A program made the translations under genes and the position numbers. Source: Alphaproteobacteria bacterium 43-37 (GTDB lineage: Bacteria; Pseudomonadota; Alphaproteobacteria; 43-37). Taken from it: a stretch of 33,817 nt of DNA. This document shows positions 8,009 to 16,559 of the stretch, piece after piece (position 1 is the stretch's first letter; each line of letters starts with the position of its first letter). The notes under the pieces are model-generated. The model was not told the origin of the DNA. It saw only the letters and a list, made by a program, of their open reading frames with translations, and did not search any database. The DNA lies in contig MKSY01000002.1 of the NCBI GenBank assembly GCA_001897475.1, positions 1 through 33,817 of the forward strand. Reading direction: 5' to 3'.

Positions 8009-8770
8009 ATGTTTACGATTTCAACTTTCTATAAATTTCAGGAACTTCCCCATTATCAAAGCCTTAAGCAGCTGCTTCTAGATTTTTGCATTCAACAAGA
8101 CTTGAAAGGCTCTATTCTCCTGGCTAATGAAGGAATTAATGCAACGATTGCAGGGACCCGTGAAGCTATTGATGCTTTCTATCACGAGCTCACCACCAAT
8201 CATGGCATAACGCTTCATAACGCAAAAGAAAGCTTCTTAAATTATAAGCCTTTTGGCAAAATGAAAGTCAGACTCAAAAAGGAAATTGTGAAACTGGGAT
8301 TGCCTCATGTAAATGGTCAGGATGCTGGAACTTACATAAAGCCTGCTGAATGGGATGATTTTATTAGCCGTGATGATGTTGTCGTGATTGACACTCGGAA
8401 TAATTATGAGATCGCCCTTGGGACATTTAAAGATGCCATCGATCCTCAAACCCGTTTCTTTAATGAATTCCCAAGCTGGTTTGAAGCCAATAAGGAGCAA
8501 TTTCAATCCAAGAAAATTGCTATGTGTTGCACAGGAGGTATCCGCTGCGAAAAATCGACAGCTTATCTGAAATCACTTGGTTTGACAGATGTTTTTCATC
8601 TTGAAGGTGGCATCCTCAACTATTTAGAAAAAATGGGTCATAATGGCCAAACTTGGCAAGGGGATTGCTATGTTTTCGATGAACGCGTTGCTGTTGATGC
8701 AGATCTAGATCAAAGCACAACCATTGATCCTCATTTTAAAAAGACAGAAGCCCTGCTAAAGCAATCATAA
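8009..8770 (+). CDS. trhO: tRNA uridine(34) hydroxylase TrhO (rhodanese-like)
   Basis: A cytoplasmic enzyme of the UPF0176/YceA family that hydroxylates U34 in tRNA anticodons in an oxygen-dependent reaction, the step before cmo5U/mo5U formation. The N-terminal acylphosphatase-like domain (about 1-95) contains ILLANEGINATIAG and FGKMKVRLKKEIV. The rhodanese domain (about 115-215) has VVVIDTRNNYE and the active loop CCTGGIRCEKS with Cys174. The family-typical LEGGILNYLE and WQGDCYVFDERVAV follow. At 253 residues it is the shorter form, without a long C-terminal zinc-like tail. The ATG at 8009 has almost no Shine-Dalgarno sequence. The upstream promoter predicts a short leader, so initiation may depend little on one. 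It stands alone between xerD and dnaJ. Confidence 0.9.
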   Translation: MFTISTFYKFQELPHYQSLKQLLLDFCIQQDLKGSILLANEGINATIAGTREAIDAFYHELTTNHGITLHNAKESFLNYKPFGKMKVRLKKEIVKLGLPHVNGQDAGTYIKPAEWDDFISRDDVVVIDTRNNYEIALGTFKDAIDPQTRFFNEFPSWFEANKEQFQSKKIAMCCTGGIRCEKSTAYLKSLGLTDVFHLEGGILNYLEKMGHNGQTWQGDCYVFDERVAVDADLDQSTTIDPHFKKTEALLKQS

Positions 8771-8862
8771 GCACGCCTTTAAACACACCTAACACGTTAA
8801 AAATAGACACTTATCAAGTAAATGCCGCTTATAGCTCAAACGCATCAAGCTTCTAGGAAAAG

Positions 8863-10020
8863 CTAATCCTTAAGATCTTTCCAAAATTCCTTAACTTTCG
8901 CAAAAAAGCCAGCTGACTTTGGGCTGGTTTCGCGATCCTTATTTTTCTCAGAAAAATCCTGAAGGATTTCTTTTTGCTGTTTGGAAAGATTCACAGGTGT
9001 TTCAACCATCACATGAATATACATATTCCCTCGACCACTGCGACGAAGAATTGACATCCCCTTGCCCTTAAGACGGAATTGGTGCCCAGTCTGAGTCCCC
9101 TCTGGCACGGTCACGCGAGCGCGTGTACCATCGATAGTTGGCACTTCAATTGTGCCGCCAAGGGTCGCTGTCATCATGGGAATAGGAACCTGGCAATGGA
9201 TATTTGCAGCATCTCTTTGGAATATGCTATGGGACTTAATCGAGATGAAAATATACAAATCTCCCACTGGGCCACCGCGCATACCTGCTTCACCTTCACC
9301 AGCTAAGCGGATGCGAGTTCCCTCCTCCACACCAGCTGGGATATTCACAGATAACTTTTTCTCTTTGCGAACTCGGCCCGATCCCGAACAAGAACGGCAA
9401 GGGTTCTCAATTATTTGGCCCGCCCCATGACAGACATGGCAAGTCCGCTCAACAGTGAAAAATCCTTGCTGTGCACGCACCACGCCGTGACCATGACATG
9501 TGCCACAGGTTTTGACTCCTGTTCCAGCTTTGCCAGAGCAAGTTTCGCAGGAGTTATAGGTATGCACTTTGATGGTTTCTTGTTTTCCACTGAAAGCTGT
9601 TTCTAAAGTCACCTCAAGGTCATACCGTAAATCAGATCCCCGAACGCGGGTATTCTGCTGACCTTGACGCTTACCCCCCATAAAATCACCAAACATTTCA
9701 TCAAAAATGTCTGAGAAATTCCCGCCACCAAAATTGAAATCAAAACCTTCCGCCCCAGCCCCTGGGTGAAAGCCGCTACCGCCTCCTCCACCTTGGGCAA
9801 ATGCCGCGTGTCCATATTGGTCATAAGCAGCACGCTTTTGAGAGTCTTGCAAAACCTCGTAAGCTTCTGTAATTTCACGAAATTTAGCTTCAGCAGTTTT
9901 GTTATCTTTGTTGCGATCTGGGTGATATTTCATCACCAATTTGCGGTACGCCTTTTTGATTTCGCCCTCGCTGGCCGATTTAGATACACCCAATACATCA
10001 TAAAAATCGGATTTACTCAT
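8863..10020 (-). CDS. dnaJ: chaperone DnaJ (Hsp40)
   Basis: Co-chaperone that delivers unfolded proteins to DnaK and stimulates its ATPase. The J domain covers residues 1-70 with HPD at 33-35 ([10 protein letters not shown]). A Gly/Phe-rich linker follows (about 76-115), then the zinc-finger region with four CxxC modules between about 158 and 215 (CETC, CGTC, CHVC, CRSC) and the two substrate-binding beta domains to the C-terminus. 385 residues is a standard type I length. It lies downstream of dnaK on the same strand. The 384-bp gap is filled with duplicated palindromic repeats, so its expression from the dnaK promoter may be attenuated or the transcript processed there. Confidence 0.97.
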   Translation of the reverse strand: MSKSDFYDVLGVSKSASEGEIKKAYRKLVMKYHPDRNKDNKTAEAKFREITEAYEVLQDSQKRAAYDQYGHAAFAQGGGGGSGFHPGAGAEGFDFNFGGGNFSDIFDEMFGDFMGGKRQGQQNTRVRGSDLRYDLEVTLETAFSGKQETIKVHTYNSCETCSGKAGTGVKTCGTCHGHGVVRAQQGFFTVERTCHVCHGAGQIIENPCRSCSGSGRVRKEKKLSVNIPAGVEEGTRIRLAGEGEAGMRGGPVGDLYIFISIKSHSIFQRDAANIHCQVPIPMMTATLGGTIEVPTIDGTRARVTVPEGTQTGHQFRLKGKGMSILRRSGRGNMYIHVMVETPVNLSKQQKEILQDFSEKNKDRETSPKSAGFFAKVKEFWKDLKD

Positions 10021-10054
10021 AGTAAGGCACTTTCAATTTTGTCATTCCGTTTTC

Positions 10055-10378
10055 TCACCTGTCATCCCGCACACCTCCCCTTGTCATCCCGGGCACACCA
10101 CTCTTTGTCATCCCGGGCACCCCTTTTGTCATCCCGCACTCTTCTACTGTCATCCCGGGCGCTAGACCCGGGATCCAGGACTCATATGGATCCCCGCATA
10201 CACGAGGATGACACATAGAGCGCGAGGATGGCAGAAAAAAGAGCGTCATCCCGCACACCTCCCCTTGTCATCCCGCACTCTTCTACTGTCATCCCGGGCG
10301 CTAGACCCGGGATCCAGGACTTATATGGATCCCCGCATACACGAGGATGACACATAGAGCGTGAGGATGGCAGAAAAA
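10055..10378. repeat. duplicated intergenic palindromic repeat between dnaK and dnaJ
   Basis: Two direct copies of a 112-bp unit (10128-10239 and 10267-10378), 139 bp apart and differing at about two bases. Each core is a large palindrome: outer arms TGTCATCC ... GGATGACA, an inner hairpin CCCGGG-CGCTAGA-CCCGGG and a further GGATCC ... GGATCC pair. Short half sites of about 20 bp beginning GTCATCCCG are strung in front of copy 1 (10068-10127). This is the same family as the blocks near 587-866, 12938-13068, 13440-13545 and 32954-33305, and it resembles the repetitive palindromes common in alphaproteobacterial intergenic DNA. Being transcribed, it should fold into strong RNA hairpins between the two chaperone genes. 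Confidence 0.85.
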
Positions 10379-10404
10379 CCAGGCACAACCTCACACTCCA
10401 TCAA

Positions 10405-12342
10405 TTATACTGACGTTTTCTTATTACTATCATCAACTTCTTCAAATTCAGCATCCACAACCTTTCCCTCAGGTTGAGTCGTAGCAGAAGCAGAATCTGC
10501 ACTAGATCCAGCACCTTCTGCAGAAGCAGCCGCTTCCTGCTGAGCTTTATAAAGCGCTTCACCCAGTTTCATGGATCGTTCCGTCAACACATTTGTTTTA
10601 TCGCGAATAGCATCCAGATCCTCGGCCTCAAGAACTGATTTTAGCTCCTGCATCGCCTCTTCAATGGAACTTTTGTCATCAGCTGAAACGCCTTCACCCA
10701 CGTCTTTTAATGTACGCTCAGTGGTATGGATCATCGCTTCCGCTTGGTTTTTGGCATCAACCAACTCTCGGCGTTTTTTATCCTCTTCAGCATAAAGCTC
10801 CGCATCTTGTACCATCTTTTCAATATCTGCCTCAGAAAGGCCGCCAGAAGCTTTAATTTGAATCTGTTGCTCTTTCCCTGTGGCTTTATCTTTTGCGGTA
10901 ACACTCACAATACCGTTCACATCAATATCAAATGTAACTTCGATTTGAGGAACTCCACGCGGCGCAGATGGAATACCCACTAACTCAAATTGCCCAAGCA
11001 TTTTGTTGTCAGCAGCCATCTGGCGCTCACCTTGGAACACACGGATACTAACACCAGTTTGGTTATCATCAGCCGTGGAAAACACCTGGCTGCGACGAGT
11101 TGGGATAGCCGTATTTCGCTCAATCAATCGTGTAAATACACCACCTAATGTTTCAATACCCAATGAAAGAGGTGTTACATCCAACAAGACCACATCTTTA
11201 ACATCGCCCGTTAAAACACCGCCTTGGATTGCAGCACCAATAGCCACAACCTCATCAGGGTTTACGCCCCGATGGGGCTCACGACCAAAAAATTCCTTCA
11301 CGGACTCAATAACCTTCGGCATGCGGGTCATACCACCGACCAGAATCACTTCATCAATCTGGCTTGCAGAAAGACCAGCATCCTTCAATGCCGCCTTGCA
11401 TGGCTCCATTGTACGAGCGACCAACTCTTCAACCAATGATTCAAACTTAGCACGTGAAAGCTTGATATTTAAATGCTTAGGGCCAGATGCGTCAGCCGTA
11501 ATAAAGGGAAGATTAACATCCGTTTGTGGCACACTAGAAAGTTCAATTTTTGCTTTTTCAGCCGCTTCTTTCAAGCGCTGCAAAGCCATTTTATCCTTAC
11601 GCAAATCTATGCCTTGCTCTTTTTTGAACTCATCGGCAAGGTAATCAATGATGCGTTGGTCAAAATCTTCACCACCAAGGAAAGTATCACCATTGGTGGA
11701 CTTCACTTCAAAAACACCATCACCAATTTCCAAGATGGAGACGTCGAATGTACCACCACCAAGGTCATACACCGCAACCGTTCCAGAGGCACGCTTCTCC
11801 AGGCCATAGGCCAGTGCAGCGGCAGTAGGTTCATTGATAATACGCAAAACTTCCAAGCCCGCAATCTTTCCGGCATCTTTTGTTGCCTGGCGTTGGGAAT
11901 CGTTAAAATAAGCAGGGACTGTAATAACAGCCTGTGTCACTGTCTCACCTAAGAAAGCTTCTGCCGTTTCTTTCATTTTTTGCAGAATGAACGCGCTGAT
12001 TTGGCTTGGGCTATATTTTTTATCACGACAATTGACCCATGCATCGCCGTTATCACCCTTAACGATGTTATAAGGCACTAAGCCCATATCTTTTTGGGTC
12101 AATGGATCGTCAAAACGGCGACCAATCAGCCTTTTGATAGCAAAAAGAGTATTCTCAGGGTTAGTGACAGCTTGCCTTTTTGCACTTTGCCCTACAAGCT
12201 TTTCACCACCTTCGGTGAAAGCTACCATTGATGGAGTGGTTCTAGCGCCCTCACTGTTTTCAATAACGCGCGCATTCTTACCTTCCATAACTGACACACA
12301 AGAGTTTGTCGTGCCAAGATCTATTCCAATAACTTTAGACAT
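10405..12342 (-). CDS. dnaK: chaperone DnaK (Hsp70)
   Basis: ATP-driven chaperone for protein folding. The N-terminal ATPase domain opens with [14 protein letters not shown] and contains [32 protein letters not shown] and [12 protein letters not shown]. The substrate-binding domain begins around [14 protein letters not shown], then comes a helical lid and an Ala/Ser-rich tail ending in the acidic EFEEVDD stretch. I start at ATG 12342, which has AGGA seven bases upstream; an ATG four codons earlier would place that ribosome site inside the gene. About 645 residues, typical. A promoter candidate lies at 12434-12462. Cotranscription with dnaJ is likely but interrupted by the repeat block at 10055-10378. 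Confidence 0.98.
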   Translation of the reverse strand: MSKVIGIDLGTTNSCVSVMEGKNARVIENSEGARTTPSMVAFTEGGEKLVGQSAKRQAVTNPENTLFAIKRLIGRRFDDPLTQKDMGLVPYNIVKGDNGDAWVNCRDKKYSPSQISAFILQKMKETAEAFLGETVTQAVITVPAYFNDSQRQATKDAGKIAGLEVLRIINEPTAAALAYGLEKRASGTVAVYDLGGGTFDVSILEIGDGVFEVKSTNGDTFLGGEDFDQRIIDYLADEFKKEQGIDLRKDKMALQRLKEAAEKAKIELSSVPQTDVNLPFITADASGPKHLNIKLSRAKFESLVEELVARTMEPCKAALKDAGLSASQIDEVILVGGMTRMPKVIESVKEFFGREPHRGVNPDEVVAIGAAIQGGVLTGDVKDVVLLDVTPLSLGIETLGGVFTRLIERNTAIPTRRSQVFSTADDNQTGVSIRVFQGERQMAADNKMLGQFELVGIPSAPRGVPQIEVTFDIDVNGIVSVTAKDKATGKEQQIQIKASGGLSEADIEKMVQDAELYAEEDKKRRELVDAKNQAEAMIHTTERTLKDVGEGVSADDKSSIEEAMQELKSVLEAEDLDAIRDKTNVLTERSMKLGEALYKAQQEAAASAEGAGSSADSASATTQPEGKVVDAEFEEVDDSNKKTSV

Positions 12343-12433
12343 ATTATTCCTCATTTGTTAAGCGATCTGCATTAGCCTGATAAACAGCGCCGTTGCACTC
12401 CTTTAAGGTGCAGCCCTATGACTACACCTCTAT

Positions 12434-12462
12434 TTTATATATTAAAAGCAAAAATTTTGCAA
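12434..12462 (-). promoter_or_regulatory. candidate dnaK promoter
   Basis: On the minus strand: -35 TTGCAA (12457-12462), 17-bp spacer, -10 TATAAA (12434-12439), about 90 bases before the dnaK start. A CTTGAAA (12468-12474) just upstream resembles a heat-shock sigma-32 -35 element, but no convincing matching -10 lies at the right distance. I favour a housekeeping promoter and leave heat-shock control open. Confidence 0.4.
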
Positions 12463-12464
12463 AT

Positions 12465-12755
12465 TTATTTCAAGGATGGGTAAAGCTTTTTACACCGAAT
12501 AACCACGCCCACTGGGACTTTTTGGTTAGACGATTGATTAAGATCTTTTGTCTTAACATCAAACTTATATCCCATAAATTCCTGAGCATTTAGTTTTAGG
12601 CTTGAGGGCAGCTGATTTTGTGGCCCAAGGTCAGCCGGACGGTATTTGGAAGCTGATCGTTCAGGAGAGTAATTTGGATCATTGCGATCCCGCTTGATTA
12701 AGTCGCGACAAACGGCCTCCGTTAGTTCTTGAGCATGTCCTTTTAGCGTAAACAA
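12465..12755 (-). CDS. small secreted protein ORF without a clear start codon, abutting tRNA-Thr
   Basis: About 97 codons from TTG 12755 to the stop at 12465. Product not recognised. The open frame continues upstream through IASLSFVFLCLFTLKGHAQE, which looks like the hydrophobic core and cleavage site (GHA-QE) of a signal peptide, right up to the CCA end of tRNA-Thr at 12785. The mature part has two cysteines (VCRDL and IRCKK) that could form a disulphide, and basic/polar sequence between them. No ATG or GTG occurs between the tRNA and the signal core, and the TTG given here would cut the signal peptide in half. The gene has either lost its 5' end to the tRNA side, starts at a rare codon such as ATC at the tRNA junction, or is decaying. 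It stops 122 bases before the dnaK start on the same strand. Confidence 0.35.
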   Translation of the reverse strand: MFTLKGHAQELTEAVCRDLIKRDRNDPNYSPERSASKYRPADLGPQNQLPSSLKLNAQEFMGYKFDVKTKDLNQSSNQKVPVGVVIRCKKLYPSLK

Positions 12756-12784
12756 GCAAAGGAAAACAAAACTAAGGCTAGCGA

Positions 12785-12859
12785 TGGTGCCGCCGGAGAG
12801 GATCGAACTCTCGACCTCACCCTTACCAAGGGTGTGCTCTACCACTGAGCTACGGCGGC
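12785..12859 (-). tRNA. tRNA-Thr (GGT)
   Basis: A complete cloverleaf of 75 nt including an encoded CCA. Acceptor GCCGCCG pairs with CGGCGGC, the D arm contains AGCTCAGTGGTAGAGC, the anticodon loop TTGGTAA gives anticodon GGT, and the T loop is TTCGATC. Anticodon GGT reads ACC/ACU threonine codons. A downstream ORF coding a signal-peptide-like segment begins directly after the CCA. The ORFs on both strands through this tRNA are not genes. Confidence 0.97.
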
Positions 12860-12937
12860 AGCGACAGGGCTCACATTGGCATAACTGCTCATGCGATGCA
12901 AGTCTCAATCTTTTGAAAAACATCCAAGCCCCTTTTG

Positions 12938-13068
12938 CCATTCTACCCCTCCCCTTGCCTTCCCACTTTCTCGCTTGCCATCCTCGCGAATGCAGGAACC
13001 CATGAACACTTGCCATTCTACCCCCTTTGCCTTCCCGCACACTTCATTGTCTTTCCCGCACTTGATGC
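12938..13068. repeat. degenerate palindromic-repeat units upstream of MITE copy 2
   Basis: A series of diverged half sites (TGCCATTCTACCCC, TTGCCTTCCC, TTGCCATCC, CATTGTCTTTCCCGC), related to the 20-21-bp units at 587-866 and the palindromes at 10055-10378. The block ends in TCCCGCACTTGATGC, half of a small hairpin whose other half follows the MITE at 13429. The gap between the tRNA and murI holds nothing else I can call a gene. Confidence 0.55.
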
Positions 13069-13428
13069 CACTGCTGTCCGGGGAAAGTTGAGCATGAGGG
13101 TTAAAAAGGATAGAGCTGCTCTTTGATTGCTGTTAAAATGAGGGTGTTAAAACTTCATTTTGAACAGGAGCAGCTCCGTGTACCAATCTAGCATATTCGT
13201 TCAACTTTTAAAGAGCCTTCCGCGTCGCTCGTTTCAGTCCATCGTTGAGCACCACCAGGCCGATCGTTATCGCAAAAGCTTTAAAATCAAAGATGTGAGC
13301 GTGCTAATCAGAACAAGCCTCTTTTCTCAGCCCACCTTAAAACCTCCCAAAACTGTACCTATACTAACCAAACAACTCTCTTTGCTATTCTCATGATCTT
13401 CCTCTTCTATTTTCCCCGGACAGTAGTG
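13069..13428 (+). mobile_element. 360-bp miniature element (MITE-like), IS4-derived, copy 2
   Basis: Same length and nearly the same sequence as 222-581, in the opposite orientation. Terminal inverted repeats are CACTGCTGTCCGGGGAAA on the left and CACTACTGTCCGGGGAAA on the right (reverse complement). It is flanked by an 11-bp direct repeat GCACTTGATGC (13058-13068 and 13429-13439), a convincing target-site duplication within the size range of IS4-family elements. Removing the element and one repeat restores the small perfect hairpin TCCCGCACTTGATGCGGGA, so it inserted into the loop of a palindromic repeat. It has no transposase of its own beyond the stub at 13160-13396. Confidence 0.8.
13160..13396 (+). 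pseudogene. truncated IS4-family transposase N-terminus (DUF4372-like), copy 2
   Basis: The same 78-codon stub as in copy 1 (254-490), with a handful of substitutions (SIVEHHQ for SIVEQHQ, FKIKDV for FKTKDV). Only the N-terminal DNA-binding-like domain resembles IS4 transposases and the catalytic domain is missing. Both copies keep an intact frame, which could reflect recent copying rather than selection. Confidence 0.6.
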
Positions 13429-13439
13429 GCACTTGATGC

Positions 13440-13545
13440 GGGAACCCAGGCTTTTTATGGCCCCCCGCTTTCGCGAGGGTGGCACTGAGGGCGCGAGGGT
13501 GACACCGCATACGCGAGAATGACACCAAGGGCGTGGGGATGGCAT
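13440..13545. repeat. palindromic-repeat remnant downstream of MITE copy 2
   Basis: Diverged arm of the intergenic palindrome family: GGGAACCCAGG, CCCCCCGCTTTCGCGAGGGTGG, then repeats of GAGGGTGACA and GCGAGAATGACA type. It continues the unit interrupted by the miniature element. It lies just beyond the murI stop codon and may form RNA hairpins at the end of that transcript. Confidence 0.55.
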
Positions 13546-13577
13546 CATAAAAATAAAGCTGCCAACCTTACGATAAC

Positions 13578-14405
13578 TCAATAAAAATGAACAAATTCTA
13601 TATTTTCAGGATAAATTTTATCTTTTAAAAAATATGACGCGATATTGAGAAACCGCATGGGAGAGTCTGTAACTAAGTAGCGTGTTTCATACGGTCCCTC
13701 CAAATCGGCCATACCGTTCAATTCACCCAGGCTAACAAGCTGCCTTTTAAGCGCTATTGCCGTAGGTGACGCAGAGTCAATAATATTCATATGCCCGCCA
13801 AAAAAATGCCGGAAAGACTTTTCAAAAAAAGGAAAATGCGTACAACCTAAGATCACTGTATCCATTTTCGAATCCATAACATTCTTAGGAATGTAATGCG
13901 CAAGAATTTGATCCGTGATTGATACCTCCCGCCATCCTTCTTCTGCCATCGAAACCAACAGAGGCGTCGCTATACCGGCCACCTGTGCCAACGGCGACTG
14001 CGCTTGGATAAGGCTCGTATAAACACCGCTACTAACTGTTCTTTCTGTCGCTAAAACTAAGAAATTTTGCGCCCGTGATTGCTTAACGGCGTGACTAACC
14101 GTTGGTCCAATTACATCCAATACACTAAGCGTAGGAAACCTTGCTTGAATAGCCGGCACAGCCGCCGAAGACGCTGTATTGCATGCAATCACAACAGCAT
14201 CAACACCACGGCTCACAAGCATTTCCACCGCCTTTAGGGAATACTGCACAACCACATCGTGGCTTTTTGTCCCATAAGGCAACCGCGCCATATCTCCAAG
14301 GTATGTAAACTGAGCACAGGGTAATTCTGCCTTAAGTGCCTTTAGCACCGTAAGCCCGCCAACACCTGAATCAAAAACACCAACATGAAAGGGTTTTGGT
14401 TTCAT
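13578..14405 (-). CDS. murI: glutamate racemase
   Basis: A cytoplasmic enzyme making D-glutamate for peptidoglycan from L-glutamate by a cofactor-independent two-base mechanism. Both catalytic cysteines are present: Cys74 in VIACNTAS and Cys187 in ILGCTHFPF. The substrate-binding N-terminus is FDSGVGGLTV, with LGDMARLPYGTKS following. 275 residues, normal size. The ATG at 14405 is used, and the 81-residue gene upstream is on the same strand 73 bp away. Downstream lie palindromic repeats and the MITE, with no obvious terminator. Confidence 0.96.
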   Translation of the reverse strand: MKPKPFHVGVFDSGVGGLTVLKALKAELPCAQFTYLGDMARLPYGTKSHDVVVQYSLKAVEMLVSRGVDAVVIACNTASSAAVPAIQARFPTLSVLDVIGPTVSHAVKQSRAQNFLVLATERTVSSGVYTSLIQAQSPLAQVAGIATPLLVSMAEEGWREVSITDQILAHYIPKNVMDSKMDTVILGCTHFPFFEKSFRHFFGGHMNIIDSASPTAIALKRQLVSLGELNGMADLEGPYETRYLVTDSPMRFLNIASYFLKDKIYPENIEFVHFY

Positions 14406-14478
14406 AACACCCTGGCTTGAATTAAAGATGGCTCATGTTAGCCGACAGAATGGTGAGTGGCAACTGTGTTTTCCGTCA

Positions 14479-14724
14479 TTACGAAGGGATGAACTTCGTA
14501 TTTTCTTTGGCCTCTAAGATCAATAGCTCAATTTGTTCATCAGTCAATTGATTAAGATGTATCGTTTTGGGCTCGGGCTTTTTTCCAACAACCAACACAC
14601 CAGTGATGCGCGCAATAAGCTCCTTGGCCCGGATTGCGCTGGCTAATTTTTGATGCGAAACACTTAACTTAAAAAGGTACTCCAAGTCATCCAGAACCGC
14701 CTTTGTTTGTTGGTCATACTCCAC
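14479..14724 (-). CDS. small helical protein, possibly terminase-small-subunit-like
   Basis: 81 residues from GTG 14724, which has a strong GGAGG six to seven bases upstream; the longer frame to 14850 begins in promoter DNA. The sequence is helical: DDLEYLFKLSVSHQKLASAI, then RAKELIARITGVL, a linker VVGKKPEPKTIHLNQL, and a final acidic helix. The pattern of a helix with ALELIG-like repeats followed by a short Thr/Leu strand and DEQIELLILEA resembles the C-terminal part of phage small terminase subunits. That is a weak similarity by eye, but other phage-like genes lie within 20 kb. It sits between 14-bp inverted repeats, upstream of murI. Function otherwise unknown. Confidence 0.55.
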   Translation of the reverse strand: MEYDQQTKAVLDDLEYLFKLSVSHQKLASAIRAKELIARITGVLVVGKKPEPKTIHLNQLTDEQIELLILEAKENTKFIPS

Positions 14725-14788
14725 GCTAACCCTCCATAAAAATTCGTGCGCTTTAAAAAAAATGATGAGAATTTGTATTTTTTTTGCT

Positions 14789-14817
14789 TTAACAAGAGCA
14801 AAGATGTATAGTGTCAA
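14789..14817 (-). promoter_or_regulatory. candidate promoter of the 81-residue gene
   Basis: On the minus strand: a perfect -35 TTGACA (14812-14817), a 17-bp spacer and a weak -10 TGTTAA (14789-14794), about 65 bases before the GTG start. The -10 has only three consensus bases. Confidence 0.35.
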
Positions 14818-14902
14818 AAATAAGAGCAAAGAATGACGGAAAACAGCCATTTTCTCCAGTTGTTCAATAAAAACAGCGCCTTAATAGGGCTGACATTAAA
14901 AA

Positions 14903-15526
14903 ATGATCTGGAGACTGGACTTGACAGCAAAAAAACAAAAAAGATGGTCTTATTTTGTCAAATGGACCATTTTAAAAGCATTTATTATCACTCAAATTTT
15001 ATCACAACCAGTACTTGCTAAAGAAAAATCAGCCCTCGAAGAAGGTCTCGTTGATTCCCATCTCACAGCTGCGCCATCATGGAACCCAATCAAATATTTA
15101 GAGCAACACCAATCCTCTTATTCATTACGCGGGTCAAAAAAAGCGAGAGAATCAGCCGAAGCATCAGCATCTACACAACCAGATCCAGTATTACCAGCCC
15201 CTAGCCACAACATTAATTCTTTGACAGTAAAGCAAGCCCGCCAACTTTCATCAAGCGAAGCCACACCCTGGCTTGCTTGCGCTTATGAAGATGACACAAG
15301 CCAGCCTGGGCGGTTTGCGATCTCTGGCATTTCACCCAATGAAACAGTCCTCGATACGTGCACAGGATTGACATGGGAGAGAGTTGTATCTGCCTCAACC
15401 TTCACTTGGGATGATGGACGATCAGCCGGATCAGCTCAAGCCTATTGCGGCAACCTCACCAAAAACAACTATACCGACTGGCGCCTCCCCAATCCTCACG
15501 AACTCCAATCCATCGTGGATTACTGA
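14903..15526 (+). pseudogene. secreted DUF1566-like protein, truncated by an IS3 insertion
   Basis: 207 codons. A signal peptide (hydrophobic core TILKAFIITQILSQP, cleavage near VLA-KE) precedes a low-complexity Ser/Ala/Pro segment and then the beginning of a DUF1566 (Lcl C-terminal) domain: TCTGLTWERV, TFTWDDG, AQAYCGNL and YTDWRLPNPHELQSIVDY. That domain normally runs on for another 60-100 residues. The frame stops exactly at the left end of the IS element, whose first bases TGA supply the stop codon. Nothing resembling the rest of the domain follows on the far side at 16922. The protein is therefore a 5' fragment and probably not functional. Confidence 0.75.
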
Positions 15527-15614
15527 GCTGCGCCGGATATTAAGACAGGAAACATTAGAAGTTAAGGTGGAAGTTCTGTCCTTAATTAAGCCACTTAAGT
15601 GGCTTGTAATTTTT

Positions 15615-16559
15615 CTAGCTAGATAACCATAATCCATTCTCCTTTTTGTTGAAACTATTTTGTTGCTGTAGCGGGGCCCGTGGAGTTGTGGGCAATCCTG
15701 AATTGTCCATAAATCCATCAGGCCTTAAGCTCTCCTCGTAGACCTCCTGAGGGGTTCGATAGTCTAAGGCTTGATGAGGGCGCTCTTCATTATAAAAGCG
15801 AAAATAATCTTTCAGGCCATCTTTTGCTTCAGCAGGGGTTGCATATGCCTTCAAATACACCTCCTCATACTTGACACTTCGCCACAAGCGCTCGACAAAG
15901 ATGTTGTCCATAAAACGACCCCTCCCATCCATGCTCACCTCAATTCCTGCCTCAAGGAGCACATTGACATACCCTTGTGATGTAAATTGGCTACCCTGAT
16001 CGGAATTATGGATCTGGGGTGGCTTGAAGAAGCGAAGGGCTTCCTCTAACGCTTCAATGCAAAAATCAGCCTCTAGGGTATTGGAAAGCCGCCAGGCTAA
16101 CACATATCGACTAAACCAATCCTGTAGCACAACCAGATACAAGAACCCACGCCGCATAGGAAGATACGTGATATCTGTCGCCCAGACCTGATTCGCTCTG
16201 GTGATGAGTCTATCCTTTAAAAGATACGGATATACCTTATGCTCTGGATGACTCTTACTGGTTCGAGGTGGAGCGTAAATAGCCTGCAATCCCATAAGCC
16301 TCATGAGTCTGCGGATACGTTTAGGGTTCACACAATACCCCTCGCGCTGTAGGCAGGCTGTCATACGTCGATATCCATAAAAGGGTGTCTTGAGATACTG
16401 AGCATCTATCTTGGCCATCAGCCCCAAATCATCCTTATCAGTTCCTTGAGCCTTGTAATACAAAGAAGATCGACAAAGCCCTAACAGCTTACACTGACGA
16501 ATTAAAGCAAGATCACTGTTATCACGTTCTATCCTGGCCAGCCTCTGCTTTTTGGTCAA
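15615..16559 (-). CDS. IS3-family transposase OrfB (DDE integrase)
   Basis: The catalytic half of the transposase. An HTH_21-like N-terminal region ([24 protein letters not shown]) is followed by an rve integrase core with the three acidic residues in [18 protein letters not shown] and [15 protein letters not shown]. The end is [20 protein letters not shown], all standard for IS3. Its frame lies -1 relative to orfA and overlaps it at TTTTGACC, so OrfB is made either by -1 frameshifting or by restart at the overlapping TTG. 314 residues, full length. Confidence 0.93.
   Translation of the reverse strand: MTKKQRLARIERDNSDLALIRQCKLLGLCRSSLYYKAQGTDKDDLGLMAKIDAQYLKTPFYGYRRMTACLQREGYCVNPKRIRRLMRLMGLQAIYAPPRTSKSHPEHKVYPYLLKDRLITRANQVWATDITYLPMRRGFLYLVVLQDWFSRYVLAWRLSNTLEADFCIEALEEALRFFKPPQIHNSDQGSQFTSQGYVNVLLEAGIEVSMDGRGRFMDNIFVERLWRSVKYEEVYLKAYATPAEAKDGLKDYFRFYNEERPHQALDYRTPQEVYEESLRPDGFMDNSGLPTTPRAPLQQQNSFNKKENGLWLSS

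Larger units (their letters stand above)
14467..14845. repeat. 14-bp perfect inverted repeats flanking the 81-residue gene
   Basis: TGTTTTCCGTCATT (14467-14480) and its exact reverse complement AATGACGGAAAACA (14832-14845) enclose a 351-bp interior that contains just one small gene and its promoter. The left copy contains the gene's stop codon. There is no obvious direct duplication outside the repeats. It could be a small cassette-like unit, a paired regulator site, or chance. Confidence 0.4.

Noticed and set aside
7980-8081. Upstream 33-codon ORF with a GGGAG ribosome site overlapping the trhO start
   Set aside because: The GGGAG lies in the spacer of a good promoter (TTGCAT-17-TATAAA) whose start point would fall after this ATG, so it is probably not transcribed; trhO homologues begin at the 8009 ATG.
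10055-10394. Short ORFs in the dnaK-dnaJ gap rich in CHPRVCGDPYESWIPG-like sequence
   Set aside because: They are translations of the palindromic repeat, a common false call in alphaproteobacterial genomes.
12468-12474. Sigma-32 heat-shock promoter at CTTGAAA upstream of dnaK
   Set aside because: No acceptable -10 element lies at the right spacing; a sigma-70-like pair nearby fits better.
12784-13126. ORFs on both strands across tRNA-Thr (for example one starting MVPPERIELST)
   Set aside because: These are the well-known spurious translations of a tRNA gene and adjacent repeats.
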